A stretch of 64,000 nucleotides of DNA. It comes from Couchioplanes caeruleus (GTDB lineage: Bacteria; Actinomycetota; Actinomycetes; Mycobacteriales; Micromonosporaceae). Under the pieces are notes generated by a model that was not told where the DNA came from, made no database searches, and worked only from the letters and a program-made list of their open reading frames with translations. The stretch lies in assembly GCF_003751945.1 (NCBI RefSeq), contig NZ_RJKL01000001.1:2976001-3040000 (forward strand), written 5' to 3'. Below are positions 46,956 to 55,621 of this stretch, one piece after another; position 1 is the stretch's first letter, and every line of letters starts with the position of its first letter. A program made the translations under genes and the position numbers.

Positions 46956-48023
46956 ATGGCCGACCGTCTGGACGAGTACCGGCGCAAGAGGGATGCGCGC
47001 CGCACGCCGGAGCCGGTGCCCCGGGTGCGGCCCCGCCCGACCGGCCGGAACAGGTTCGTCATCCAGCAGCACCACGCCCGCAGCCTGCACTGGGACGTCC
47101 GCCTGGAACGCGACGGCGTGCTGGTGTCGTTCGCCGTCCCGCGCGGGTTGCCCCGCGACCGCGCCCGCAACCACCTGGCCAAACACACCGAGGACCACCC
47201 GCTGGAATACCTCGCTTTCCACGGCGAGATCCCGGCCGGCGAGTACGGCGGCGGCCGGATGACCATCCACGACCACGGCACCTACGAGACGGACAAGTGG
47301 CGCGACGACGAGATAGGCGTCACATTCCACGGCGACCGCACCCACGGCCGGTACGTCTTCTTCCAGACCGGCGGCCGGGACTGGATGGTCCGGCGGATGG
47401 ACCCGCCGGAACCCGGCTGGGAGAGCATGCCCGACGCCATGGCACCCATGCTCGCGACCCCGGCCCCCGGCCTGCCCCCGGACGACCACGACTGGGGCTA
47501 CGAGCTGAGCTGGACCGGCCGCCGCACCATCGCGTACGTCTCCGGCGGCCGGGTGCGGCTCACCGACGCGGAGGGCACCGAGGTGACCTCCTGGTATCCG
47601 GAGCTGCGCCCGCTCGGGGAGGCGATCGCGCCGCTGGAGGCCGTCCTCGACGGAGAGATCGTGGCCTTCGACGGCCCGGCCGTCTCGCCGGAGCTGCTCG
47701 CCCGGCGCAAGGCACCGCGCGACTCCGCGGCCGCACGCCGGGCCGCCGAGCGCACGCCGGTGCACTTCCTGGTGTACGACCTTTTGTGGCTGGAAGGCCA
47801 CTCCACCGTGGAGCTCGTCCGCTACGGCGAGCGCCGCGAGCTCCTGGATGGACTCGACCTCGCCGGCGACCACTGGCAGACGCCGCCCTACTTCAGCGGC
47901 GGTGGCGAGTTCGCCCGGGACGCGGCCCGGGCCCAGGGCCTGGACGGGATCGTCGCGAAGCGCCTCGACTCGCCCTATCTGCCGGGCCGCCGCAGCCGCA
48001 TGTGGCTGACGATCGGGACCTGA
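46956..48023 (+). CDS. LigD-like 3'-phosphoesterase with a degenerate ATP ligase domain
   Basis: A 355-residue protein. Residues about 30-150 are a LigD-type phosphoesterase: RFVIQQHHARSLHWDVRLERDG, HTEDHPLEYLAFHGEIPAGEYGGG, with the conserved His/Asp/His set. Residues about 165-355 follow the ATP-dependent DNA ligase fold (LDGEIVAFD, FLVYDLLWLEG, LDGIVAKRLDSPYLPGRRSRMW). The nucleotidyl lysine motif K-x-D-G-x-R is replaced by S-W-T-G-R-R, and the final motif V lysines are missing, so ligation is not expected. It may process 3' DNA ends and hold DNA. Confidence 0.85.
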   Translation: MADRLDEYRRKRDARRTPEPVPRVRPRPTGRNRFVIQQHHARSLHWDVRLERDGVLVSFAVPRGLPRDRARNHLAKHTEDHPLEYLAFHGEIPAGEYGGGRMTIHDHGTYETDKWRDDEIGVTFHGDRTHGRYVFFQTGGRDWMVRRMDPPEPGWESMPDAMAPMLATPAPGLPPDDHDWGYELSWTGRRTIAYVSGGRVRLTDAEGTEVTSWYPELRPLGEAIAPLEAVLDGEIVAFDGPAVSPELLARRKAPRDSAAARRAAERTPVHFLVYDLLWLEGHSTVELVRYGERRELLDGLDLAGDHWQTPPYFSGGGEFARDAARAQGLDGIVAKRLDSPYLPGRRSRMWLTIGT

Positions 48024-48087
48024 TTTTCCTTCAGTGAGGCCCCCGCCACCCGATCATGAGGTTTCCTCGGCGGAAGGGTCGGTCACC

Positions 48088-49095
48088 ATGAGTCACTCGC
48101 TGCCGGAATCCGCCGATCTCTGGAACTCCGCCGTCGCCGTCCTCGGTCGCAGCCTCTCGGCACCTCCGACGAGCTGGGACGTCGCGGTCACCGCCGTGGG
48201 GCTCGCGTACGTGAATCCCACCCGGGCGTGGCGTGACCTGCGTCATCTGTTCGAGGGGCAGTGGCCCGACGGCCGCCTGGCGCACAACGGCGCCGGGCTC
48301 GTCCGGCCGCCGTTGCAGGCGATCGCCGCCTGGGAGGTCTACCGGCGGGCGGCCTCACACGGCGCGGTGTGCGCGTACGAGGCCGGCGCCGAGCTCGCGT
48401 GGCTCTACCCGCGGCTGGTGGCGCAGCAGGAGTTCCTGACCCGCGGACGCGACGCGGGCGGCGCCGGGCTGGCGAGCATCGTGCACCCGTGGGAGTCGGG
48501 GCTCGGCGACAGCCCGGCGTGGAACGCGGACCCGGCGCCCCGGCCCGGCTTCGCGGTCGAGTGCCCGGCCTTCAACGCGATCCTGGCCGCCGCGGAGCTG
48601 GCCCTCGTGCACCTCGCCGCGGTCGTGGGCGCGGACCCGACGGAACACCGCCGGCGCGCCCGGAAGATCACCGACGCCGTCGCCACGCGGCTCTACGACG
48701 GTCGGACCCGCAGCTTCCACTGCCGGGACGCGCGCACCGGCGTCCTGAGACCCGCATCGGGCGTCGACGGCCTGATGCCGCTGCTGCTGCCGGATCTGCC
48801 GCGGGAGCAGGTCGAGGCGATCATGGCGCAGGCCGGCTCCCCGCCGGGCGCTGAGACGATCCGGATCGACGTCACCTGGCTGCTGCGGCGCGGCATGCTG
48901 GTGCACGGCTACCTCGGCGCCGCGGAGGAGCTGCGTACGGCGATGATCCGGCTGGTGCACCGCGGCGGACTCCACGAGTCGTTCCATCCGTCCACCGGCG
49001 AGGGCGTCGGCGCCCCGGCCTCCGTCCCGGCCGCCGCGCTCTCCCTCGATCTGCTCACCGACCGTTCCGTTCCCGCGTACGCGCGGGCGGCCTAG
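48088..49095 (+). CDS. Glycoside-hydrolase-like (MGH1/GH63-type) protein
   Basis: A 335-residue protein from ATG 48088. Alpha/alpha-toroid features are present: WPDGRLAHN, HPWESGLGDSPAWN, the acidic and aromatic loop typical of the GH63/mannosylglycerate hydrolase group, and helical repeats up to GGLHESFHPSTGEGVG. The family cleaves glucosyl or mannosyl bonds of compatible solutes or glycans. Full GH63-like enzymes are longer (400 or more), so this is a short member and its catalytic residues are uncertain. Confidence 0.65.
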   Translation: MSHSLPESADLWNSAVAVLGRSLSAPPTSWDVAVTAVGLAYVNPTRAWRDLRHLFEGQWPDGRLAHNGAGLVRPPLQAIAAWEVYRRAASHGAVCAYEAGAELAWLYPRLVAQQEFLTRGRDAGGAGLASIVHPWESGLGDSPAWNADPAPRPGFAVECPAFNAILAAAELALVHLAAVVGADPTEHRRRARKITDAVATRLYDGRTRSFHCRDARTGVLRPASGVDGLMPLLLPDLPREQVEAIMAQAGSPPGAETIRIDVTWLLRRGMLVHGYLGAAEELRTAMIRLVHRGGLHESFHPSTGEGVGAPASVPAAALSLDLLTDRSVPAYARAA

Positions 49096-49691
49096 AACCG
49101 CTCCGCCCCGATCGTCGTGTCCGGGCCGTGCCCCGTGTGCACCACGGTCTCCGGCGGCAGGGGCAGCAGCCGGTCCCGGATCGACCGCTCGATAGTGGGC
49201 CGGTCGCTGTGGGAGCGCCCGGTCGCCCCCGGACCGCCCTGGAACAGGGTGTCGCCGGTGAAGACGCAGCCCAGCTCGGGTGCGTACAGGCAGACGGCGC
49301 CCGGGCTGTGGCCCGGTGTGTGCAGCACCCGCAGGGTCGTCCCGGCCGCCTCGATCTCCTGGCCGTCGCTCAGCGGCGCCGGCATCGGCAGGCCCGGATG
49401 CGTCAGCTTCCACAGCACCTCCTCCGCGGGGTGCAGCAGCAGCGGCGCACCCGTCGCGGCGGCAAGCTCCGGAGCGACCCGGACATGGTCGTCATGCGCG
49501 TGGGTGAGGACGATGGCGGCGACCTCGCGGCCGTCCACCACCCGCAGGATCTCGGGTACGGAGTGCGGTGCGTCCACGACTACGCAGGTGGCGTCGTCGC
49601 CGATCACCCACACGTTGTTGTCCACGTCGAACGTCTCCCCGTCGAGGGAGAACGTGCCGCTGGTCGCCGTGTGATCGACGCGGGCACCCAT
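49092..49691 (-). CDS. MBL-fold hydrolase coupled to mscR
   Basis: A 199-residue glyoxalase II-like protein: LTHAHDDHVRVAPELAAATG (H-x-H-x-D-H), RVLHTPGHSPGAVCLY, CVFTGDTLFQGGPGATGR and HTGHGPDTTIG. The start overlaps the mscR stop (TGATG), and this gene pair is recurrent in mycothiol producers; the hydrolase probably acts on the S-formylmycothiol made by MscR, yielding formate and mycothiol. That substrate is inferred from context. Confidence 0.88.
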   Translation of the reverse strand: MGARVDHTATSGTFSLDGETFDVDNNVWVIGDDATCVVVDAPHSVPEILRVVDGREVAAIVLTHAHDDHVRVAPELAAATGAPLLLHPAEEVLWKLTHPGLPMPAPLSDGQEIEAAGTTLRVLHTPGHSPGAVCLYAPELGCVFTGDTLFQGGPGATGRSHSDRPTIERSIRDRLLPLPPETVVHTGHGPDTTIGAERF

Positions 49692-50776
49692 CAGAAGATC
49701 ACCACCGAGCGCAGCACCCCGCCGGCGTGCATCTTGGCGAACGCCTCCTCGACTTGGTCGAGGCGGATCTCCTCCGTCACGAACGCGTCGAGGTCCAGCC
49801 GGCCCTGCCGGTATAGCTCGGTCAGCAGGGGGAAGTCGCGGGTGGGCAGGCAGTCACCGTACCAACTGCTCTTGAGGGCACCGCCGCGGCCGAAGACGTC
49901 GAGCAGCGGCAGCTCGACGGTCATCTCCGGGGTCGGCACCCCGACCAGGACCACGGTGCCGGCCAGGTCGCGCGCGTAGAACGCCTGCCGGTACGTCTCC
50001 GGCCGGCCGACCGCCTCGACGACCACGTCGGCGCCGTGGCCGCCGGTGAGCTCCCGGACGGCCTCGACCACATCCGCGTCCCGCGCGTTGATCGTGTGGG
50101 TCGCGCCGAACGCCCGGGCCCACTCGAGCTTCTGGTCGTCGGTGTCGACCGCGATGATGGTGGTGGCGCCGGCCAGCGCCGCACCGGCGACCGCGCCGTC
50201 GCCGACACCGCCGCAGCCGATGACCGCCACGGAGTCGCCGCGGGTGACGCCCCCGGTGTTGATCGCGGCGCCGATGCCCGCCATGACGCCGCAGCCGAGC
50301 AGGCCGACGGCGGCGGGCCGGGCGGCCGGATCGACCTTGGTGCACTGACCGGCATGGACCAGCGTCTTCTCGACGAACGCGCCGATGCCCAGCGCGGGAG
50401 ACAGCACGGTGCCGTCCTCCAGCGTCATCTTCTGCGCCGCGTTGTGCGTCTCGAAGCAGTACCACGGCTTGCCCCTGCGGCAGGCGCGGCAGTCGCCGCA
50501 GACCGCCCGCCAGTTCAGCACGACGAAGTCGCCCGGAGCGACGTCGGTGACCCCGGCCCCGACCGACTCCACGGTGCCCGCGGCCTCGTGGCCGAGCAGG
50601 AAGGGAAAGTCGTCGTTGATGCCGCCCTCGCGGTAGTGCAGGTCGGTGTGGCACACCCCGCAGGCCTGGATCCTCACGACCGCCTCGCCGGGGCCGGGAT
50701 CGGGCACGACGACGGTGGTGACCTCGACGGGTGCACCCTTGGCCCGGGCGATGACTCCGTTGACTCGCTGGCTCAT
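49691..50776 (-). CDS. mscR: S-(hydroxymethyl)mycothiol dehydrogenase
   Basis: A 361-residue zinc alcohol dehydrogenase. Catalytic zinc: CGVCHTDLH and LLGHEAAG; structural zinc: [18 protein letters not shown] fold: [16 protein letters not shown]. The [23 protein letters not shown] segment is typical of the mycothiol-dependent formaldehyde dehydrogenase and also of nitroso-mycothiol reductase activity. The enzyme oxidises the formaldehyde-mycothiol adduct. ATG 50776. Confidence 0.93.
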   Translation of the reverse strand: MSQRVNGVIARAKGAPVEVTTVVVPDPGPGEAVVRIQACGVCHTDLHYREGGINDDFPFLLGHEAAGTVESVGAGVTDVAPGDFVVLNWRAVCGDCRACRRGKPWYCFETHNAAQKMTLEDGTVLSPALGIGAFVEKTLVHAGQCTKVDPAARPAAVGLLGCGVMAGIGAAINTGGVTRGDSVAVIGCGGVGDGAVAGAALAGATTIIAVDTDDQKLEWARAFGATHTINARDADVVEAVRELTGGHGADVVVEAVGRPETYRQAFYARDLAGTVVLVGVPTPEMTVELPLLDVFGRGGALKSSWYGDCLPTRDFPLLTELYRQGRLDLDAFVTEEIRLDQVEEAFAKMHAGGVLRSVVIF

Positions 50777-50826
50777 GCCGACCACCTTGCCACCGCGCGG
50801 GCTGGGCGCGAAGCATCGAGCGAGGT

Positions 50827-51282
50827 TCAGCTCGCCGGGGACCGCAGGAGAGCTTCGCAGAGCTTGCCGAGCTGGCCGGCCTGGGCCGCGGTCAGCCGGT
50901 CGAAGACGAGCTGCTGGACGGCCTCCACGTGCCCGGGCGCCGTCTCCTCGACCTTGCGGAAGCCCGCGCCGGTCAGCACGGCGATCTGGACGCGGCCGTC
51001 CTCGGGATCGCGTTCGCGGCGGATCCAGCCCCGCGCCTCGAGCCGGGCCGCCACGTGCGAGAGGCGGGACAGCGAGGCGCTCGCCTTGCGGGCGAGGTGG
51101 CTCATGGGCAGGCGGCGATCCGGTTGCTCGGACAGTGTGGCGAGAACGAGGTATCCCATGTGGGTCAGGCCCGCGTCCCGCTGGAGCTGGCCCTCGAGCG
51201 CGGCCGGAACCTTGACGAGCACCTCGACGAACGCACGCCACGTCCGCTGCTGCTCGTCCGTCAACCACCGCGGCTCATCCAT
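50827..51282 (-). CDS. MarR-family transcriptional regulator
   Basis: A 151-residue winged-helix protein: [81 protein letters not shown] shows the recognition helix and the DxR wing of MarR. It lies 50 bases upstream of mscR on the same strand, so it may control formaldehyde and mycothiol detoxification; this is inference. Confidence 0.9.
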   Translation of the reverse strand: MDEPRWLTDEQQRTWRAFVEVLVKVPAALEGQLQRDAGLTHMGYLVLATLSEQPDRRLPMSHLARKASASLSRLSHVAARLEARGWIRRERDPEDGRVQIAVLTGAGFRKVEETAPGHVEAVQQLVFDRLTAAQAGQLGKLCEALLRSPAS

Positions 51283-51444
51283 GGCTGCAGGTTAGTGGAC
51301 CTGCCCGCGCCCGAACGCCGGGTGTCTCAGCAGCCAGAACGTTGATCGAAGCCCTTGATCGCTCAGGGTATCGTTCCGGCGCGGCGCCGGGATCGGGCTG
51401 GCTGGGGGGCCTCACCCGGTCCCGGCGCCTCCTGGCGCGAACGG

Positions 51445-51834
51445 TCAGGACTGCGGGGGCTCGTCCTTTCCGGCCTCTTCCATCGCGTCCGCCTGTTCCT
51501 TGGTCTTGTGCACCGCCCCGTCGGCGTGCTCCGGCGGCCCGTAGACCGTGTAGAGCACCATCGGGTTCGGGCCCTCGTTGACGAAGTTGTGCGTGTGACC
51601 GGCCGGCACCACGACCAGGTCCCCCTGGTTGACCTTGCGGTTCTTGCCGCTCACCCGGGCCTCGCCGGTGCCGCTCACGAACGTGAGAATCTGGTCCACC
51701 TCGTGGACCTCCTCGCCGATCTCGCCGCCGGGCGGGATCGTCATGATGACGAGCTGGGTGTGCTTACCCGTCCAGAGCACGCGGCGGAAGTCCGGGCTCT
51801 TCTCGGCAACGGTGGCGATCGTGTAGTGCTCCAT
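51445..51834 (-). CDS. Single-domain cupin protein
   Basis: A 129-residue cupin with motif 1 EIGEEVHEVDQILTFVSGTGEARVSG (metal His/Glu) and motif 2 GDLVVVPAGHTHNFVNEG. The end is charged (KTKEQADAMEEAGKDEPPQS). Metal binding is likely, function unknown. It is a single gene between the MarR gene and the GGDEF-EAL gene. Confidence 0.88.
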   Translation of the reverse strand: MEHYTIATVAEKSPDFRRVLWTGKHTQLVIMTIPPGGEIGEEVHEVDQILTFVSGTGEARVSGKNRKVNQGDLVVVPAGHTHNFVNEGPNPMVLYTVYGPPEHADGAVHKTKEQADAMEEAGKDEPPQS

Positions 51835-51894
51835 GCCAGGGGCGATACCCGCAACCGTCGCGCCGCAATCGTGGTGGGCGCGCCCGGCGCGGGG

Positions 51895-53655
51895 TCAGGA
51901 GCGGCGCAGGCGGGGAGCCGGTCCCAGCGCCGACAGCGGCTCAGGCCGCCCGATCAGATAGCCCTGCACGAAATCCACCCCGAACTCGCACAACATCCGC
52001 ATCGTCGCCTCGTCCTGCACGAACTCCGCGACGGTGTGGATACCGTACGCCTGGCAGACCTGCACCAGCGCCCGCACCAGCACCTGGTCCTGCGGGTTGT
52101 GCACCAGGTTCCGCACGTACTCGCCGTCGATCTTCACCAGGTCGATGGGGAACAGCCGCAGGTAGCGGAACGAGGCGTATCCCGAGCCGAAGTCGTCGAG
52201 CGCGAGCTGGCAGCCCAGGTCCCGGATGCGGTCGGCGAAGTGGCGGGCCTCGCTCAGGTTGCCGATCAGCGCCGTCTCGGTGATCTCGAAGGTCAGTTGC
52301 TCCGGGTTCACCCCGTACCGGTCGATCAGCGTCTCGACCTCGGCGGTCAGGCGCGGGTCTCCGACCGTACGCCCGGAGAGGTTGATCTGGAAGGAGTGCG
52401 CGGGCAGCGAGGCCGCGACCTCCATCGCGCGCTCGACCACCCATAGGTCGATGTCGTAGACCGCGTCGAGGCGCTCGGCGGTGTCGAGCACGTGGATCGG
52501 CGACTGCGGCTCGCCGTGCTCGTCCAGCACCCGCAGCAGCAGCTCGTGGCGCAGCACCAGGTTGGTCTGCAGCTCGAGGATGGGCTGGGCGAAGAGGGTG
52601 AAACGGTCGGTGCCCAGCGCGTCGGCCACCCGGTTGCGGTAGGAGCCCTGGCGGTCCTTCACCGGCACCGGGTCGGCGACCAGCGTCAGCGGGCGGTCCG
52701 CCTCGCGCGCCTGCCGCCAGGCGTGCTCGGCGTCGATGAGCAGCTCGTGGCTGCCCGCGTCGCCGCCGGGCCGGAACCGGACGAGACCGCCCCAGGCGCG
52801 GGCGTGCACCCACGCGTCGGGCAGCACGAACGGCTGCGACCGCAGCGCCTCGACGAAGAGGTCGGCCTGCCGCCGGGCCATGACCCAGGACGCTCCCGGC
52901 AGGAGGACGCCGACCTCGTTGGGCCCGACGCGGCCCAGCAGACAGTCCGGCCGGACGAGCCCCTCGAGGACCCGCGCGGCCCGGTGCAGCAGGTCGGCGT
53001 TGAGGTCGAACCGTACGCCGTCCGTCCGGTCCGGTTCGACCCGGACGATGAGCAGTGCTCCCCCGCCGCTGCGCTGCGCCCGGTCGATCTCGTCGGCGAA
53101 GCGCGCCCGAGTGTGCAGGCCGGTCGCGGGGTCGGGGTCGACGATGGATGCCTGAACGGTCTCCCCCCGGCGGGACAACCGGGCGACCTCGCGACGGGCC
53201 CGCTCACGGGCGGAGACATCACGCAACGCACCCTTGACACCTCTGACCGTGCCATCGGGGCCGGCGACGGCCTCCAGGCGGCAGTCCACGTCGAACCAGC
53301 CGCCGTCGGCGTGCATCAGCCGCAGGGTGATCCGCACCGGCTCGCGCGCCGTCCAGGCGCGGGTGATGGCGCCGAGGGCCTTGGCCCGGTCGTCGCGGTG
53401 CACGTGCCGGGCGAGGAGCTGGCGGCTGACCTCGTTCTCCCTCGGCGGGCGGCCGAGCAGCACGGCGAGGCCGTCCGACCACACGATGCGGTCGCCCTCC
53501 GCCAGATAGGTGAAACAGGCCTCTTCGTCCGCCGGGCTGCGCGACTCCGGCAGGTACGGCGGACGGGGCCCGGCGTTCGGGCTGAGCCGGGGACGGCGGG
53601 AGAGCCGGCCGCGCAGCGCACGAGGACGCGGGAAGCGTTCGTCTGGTGCCGTCAT
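51895..53655 (-). CDS. PAS-GGDEF-EAL cyclic di-GMP protein, GGDEF degenerate
   Basis: A 586-residue protein: PAS domain with PAC segment (about 45-170; LRLMHADGGWFDVDCRLEAV), a GGDEF-like domain (about 190-320) whose signature reads RVGPNEVGV instead of GGDEF, and an EAL domain (about 340-575). EAL residues are kept: HELLLRV, NLSGRT, ITETALIGN, LDDFGSGY, VKIDGEY, VQGYLIGRP. It should therefore hydrolyse cyclic di-GMP to pGpG, with the GGDEF part only binding GTP. No membrane segment is seen. The pGpG would be removed by Orn. Confidence 0.88.
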   Translation of the reverse strand: MTAPDERFPRPRALRGRLSRRPRLSPNAGPRPPYLPESRSPADEEACFTYLAEGDRIVWSDGLAVLLGRPPRENEVSRQLLARHVHRDDRAKALGAITRAWTAREPVRITLRLMHADGGWFDVDCRLEAVAGPDGTVRGVKGALRDVSARERARREVARLSRRGETVQASIVDPDPATGLHTRARFADEIDRAQRSGGGALLIVRVEPDRTDGVRFDLNADLLHRAARVLEGLVRPDCLLGRVGPNEVGVLLPGASWVMARRQADLFVEALRSQPFVLPDAWVHARAWGGLVRFRPGGDAGSHELLIDAEHAWRQAREADRPLTLVADPVPVKDRQGSYRNRVADALGTDRFTLFAQPILELQTNLVLRHELLLRVLDEHGEPQSPIHVLDTAERLDAVYDIDLWVVERAMEVAASLPAHSFQINLSGRTVGDPRLTAEVETLIDRYGVNPEQLTFEITETALIGNLSEARHFADRIRDLGCQLALDDFGSGYASFRYLRLFPIDLVKIDGEYVRNLVHNPQDQVLVRALVQVCQAYGIHTVAEFVQDEATMRMLCEFGVDFVQGYLIGRPEPLSALGPAPRLRRS

Positions 53656-54031
53656 GCGTCCCCGCCCCCTCTCCCTGATTCGATATCCCTGACCTATTAC
53701 GACCCGTCACCGCTCCATGTAACAGGGGACGATCGCGTCAATGTTTTCGCAGCTCGGCCAACAAAACAATGAACAGGCAGTTCTCGACCGATCAGACGGT
53801 GATTCCGACCGATCGGCTGACGCGTCTTCCGCGCCTCGCGGCCGTCCGGAGCGTACGAATTCCATGACGGACAGTTACTGCCAGTGCTGACTGTGGAACC
53901 ATGCGCGACCCCCCTACCCGTCGACCGCGATCAACATGCACGGACCGCGTCCACAACGGTGCTCGCCGTAACGAGATCACGAGCCGGTGGATATGGTGGC
54001 CCTTCGGACACGTGAGCGAGGACGACGACGC
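53656..54031. other. Intergenic region between the EAL gene and the Mrr-like gene
   Basis: About 375 bases without a credible gene. It is AT-richer around 53735-53775. CGACCGATC occurs twice 23 bases apart (53786 and 53808), possibly a regulatory direct repeat. The plus strand is open from 53987 in the frame of the downstream gene but ATG 54032 is the first good start. Confidence 0.4.
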
Positions 54032-55621
54032 ATGGGCATCATTCGGGACATGCAGCGGGCGCACGCGACCCAGGCGGCCGCGGAACTTCGGGCCGGCACG
54101 GCCGCGGCCCAGCAGCGCCAGCTGATCCGGCGCAACGCGGATCTGGCGATAGCCGCGGCACAACGTGCCGCCGCCGACGCGGAACGGCAGCGCGAGCACC
54201 GCCGGTTGTACGCCGAGGCGCGTACGGCCGATGCCGCCGCCGCCAACGCCGACCTCCGCGCCCGCCTCAGCGACCTCGACTCCCTGCTTCTGTCCACACT
54301 GGATGTCGACGACCACATCGACCTCGACCGGTTCAAGAAGCCGGTCGCCGCGCCGCCGTTCGACCCCGGGCCGCTGGGCCGGGCCACACCCGAGCCGTCA
54401 TGGCAGAGCTTCGCCCCGCCGGCACCGCGCGGCGTCGGCAAGCTCCTCGGCGGCGAGCGGGCCCACCAGCAGCAGCTCCAGCAGGCGAAGCGCGCCTTCG
54501 AGCAGGCCCAGGCGCAGTGGGCGGAGGGCGAGCGGCGCCGCGAGCGCCAACTGGCGGCCCGCCGCGCGCAGTACGAGGAGAACCGCCGCCGCTACGAGGC
54601 GAGACTGACCGCGTACAACGCCGAGGTGGACCGGTTCGCGACGGCGGTGGCGAACGCGGATCCGGCCTCGGTGGTGGAGTACTTCGCCATGGTGCTCGGC
54701 AACTCCGTGTATCCGGACGACTTCCCTCAGCACTTCCGGCTTGCGTACCTGCCCAAGCAGCAGCACCTGCTCGTCGAGTACCACCTGCCTCCGGTCGAGG
54801 TGGTCCCGGTGGTGAAGGAATACCGCTACGACCGGGTCCGCGACGACCTCACGGCCGTGCCCCGCGACGAGTCCGAGGTCCGCCGCCGCTACACGGAGAT
54901 CATCTCGATGGTCGCCCTGCGCACGGTCCACGAGATCATCGAGGCGGACCGTGGCGGCCTGGTGGCGAAGGTGCTGTTCAACGGCATCGTCGACACGATC
55001 GACCGGCGTACCGGCCGTTTCGTGCGGCCCTGCCTGGTCTCGCTGTACACCGACCGGGACACCTTCGCCGCGATCAAGCTGCGCCGCGTCGACCCGGTCG
55101 CCTGCCTCAAACATCTGCAGGCCGGCCTCTCGGACGCACCCGACCAGCTTGACGATGTGACCCCGGTGATCGACTTCGACTGCGAGGCGGACAAGGACTT
55201 CACCGAGGAGTTCAACGTCCTGGCCGACATCGACCACCGCCCCAACCTGGCCACCATGCCGGCGGCGGAATGGGAGCAGACGCTCACCGACCTGTTCAGC
55301 AACATGGGCCTGGCGATGGGCGCCGCGTCGGACGGCCGCTGGCAGGCGGTCGATCCCCGGCCCGTCTTCGGCGGCCAGGTGGTGATCCACGCCGTCCGCG
55401 GACGGGTGGTCCCGGCCGGCACGGCGGCCGCCCTGGCCACCACGGTCGCCGAGAGTGGCGCCACCAAGGGCATCCTCGTGGCGACGGATGGCTACGAGCC
55501 CGAGGCACACGAGGCGGTGGCGGGCCGTCCTCTGGAACTGCTCGACGGTCCGGCCCTGCTGAACCTGCTGGCCGAGCATTCCGGAGTCAAGGCTCGCATC
55601 GAGAAGGAAGAGCCCGCTTAG
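54032..55621 (+). CDS. Coiled-coil protein with Mrr-like restriction endonuclease domain
   Basis: A 529-residue cytosolic protein. Residues 1-75 and about 145-205 are long Ala/Gln/Arg-rich coiled coils (QQRQLIRRNADLAIAAAQRAA; AKRAFEQAQAQWAEGERRRERQL). The middle (about 205-420) is unknown. The last 100 residues look like the Mrr/REase fold end: TLTDLFSNMGLAMGAA, GILVATDGYEPEAHEAVAGRPLELLDGPALLNLL. The expected Q-x-K catalytic strand reads VVIHAVRGR, so nuclease activity is doubtful. It is convergent, with a four-base overlap, to the giant helicase-nuclease gene. Likely part of a defence-like locus. Confidence 0.75.
   Translation: MGIIRDMQRAHATQAAAELRAGTAAAQQRQLIRRNADLAIAAAQRAAADAERQREHRRLYAEARTADAAAANADLRARLSDLDSLLLSTLDVDDHIDLDRFKKPVAAPPFDPGPLGRATPEPSWQSFAPPAPRGVGKLLGGERAHQQQLQQAKRAFEQAQAQWAEGERRRERQLAARRAQYEENRRRYEARLTAYNAEVDRFATAVANADPASVVEYFAMVLGNSVYPDDFPQHFRLAYLPKQQHLLVEYHLPPVEVVPVVKEYRYDRVRDDLTAVPRDESEVRRRYTEIISMVALRTVHEIIEADRGGLVAKVLFNGIVDTIDRRTGRFVRPCLVSLYTDRDTFAAIKLRRVDPVACLKHLQAGLSDAPDQLDDVTPVIDFDCEADKDFTEEFNVLADIDHRPNLATMPAAEWEQTLTDLFSNMGLAMGAASDGRWQAVDPRPVFGGQVVIHAVRGRVVPAGTAAALATTVAESGATKGILVATDGYEPEAHEAVAGRPLELLDGPALLNLLAEHSGVKARIEKEEPA

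Noticed and set aside
49615..49623. Further DnaA box (TTGTCCACG)
   Set aside because: Single one-mismatch match inside a coding sequence, expected by chance in GC-rich DNA.
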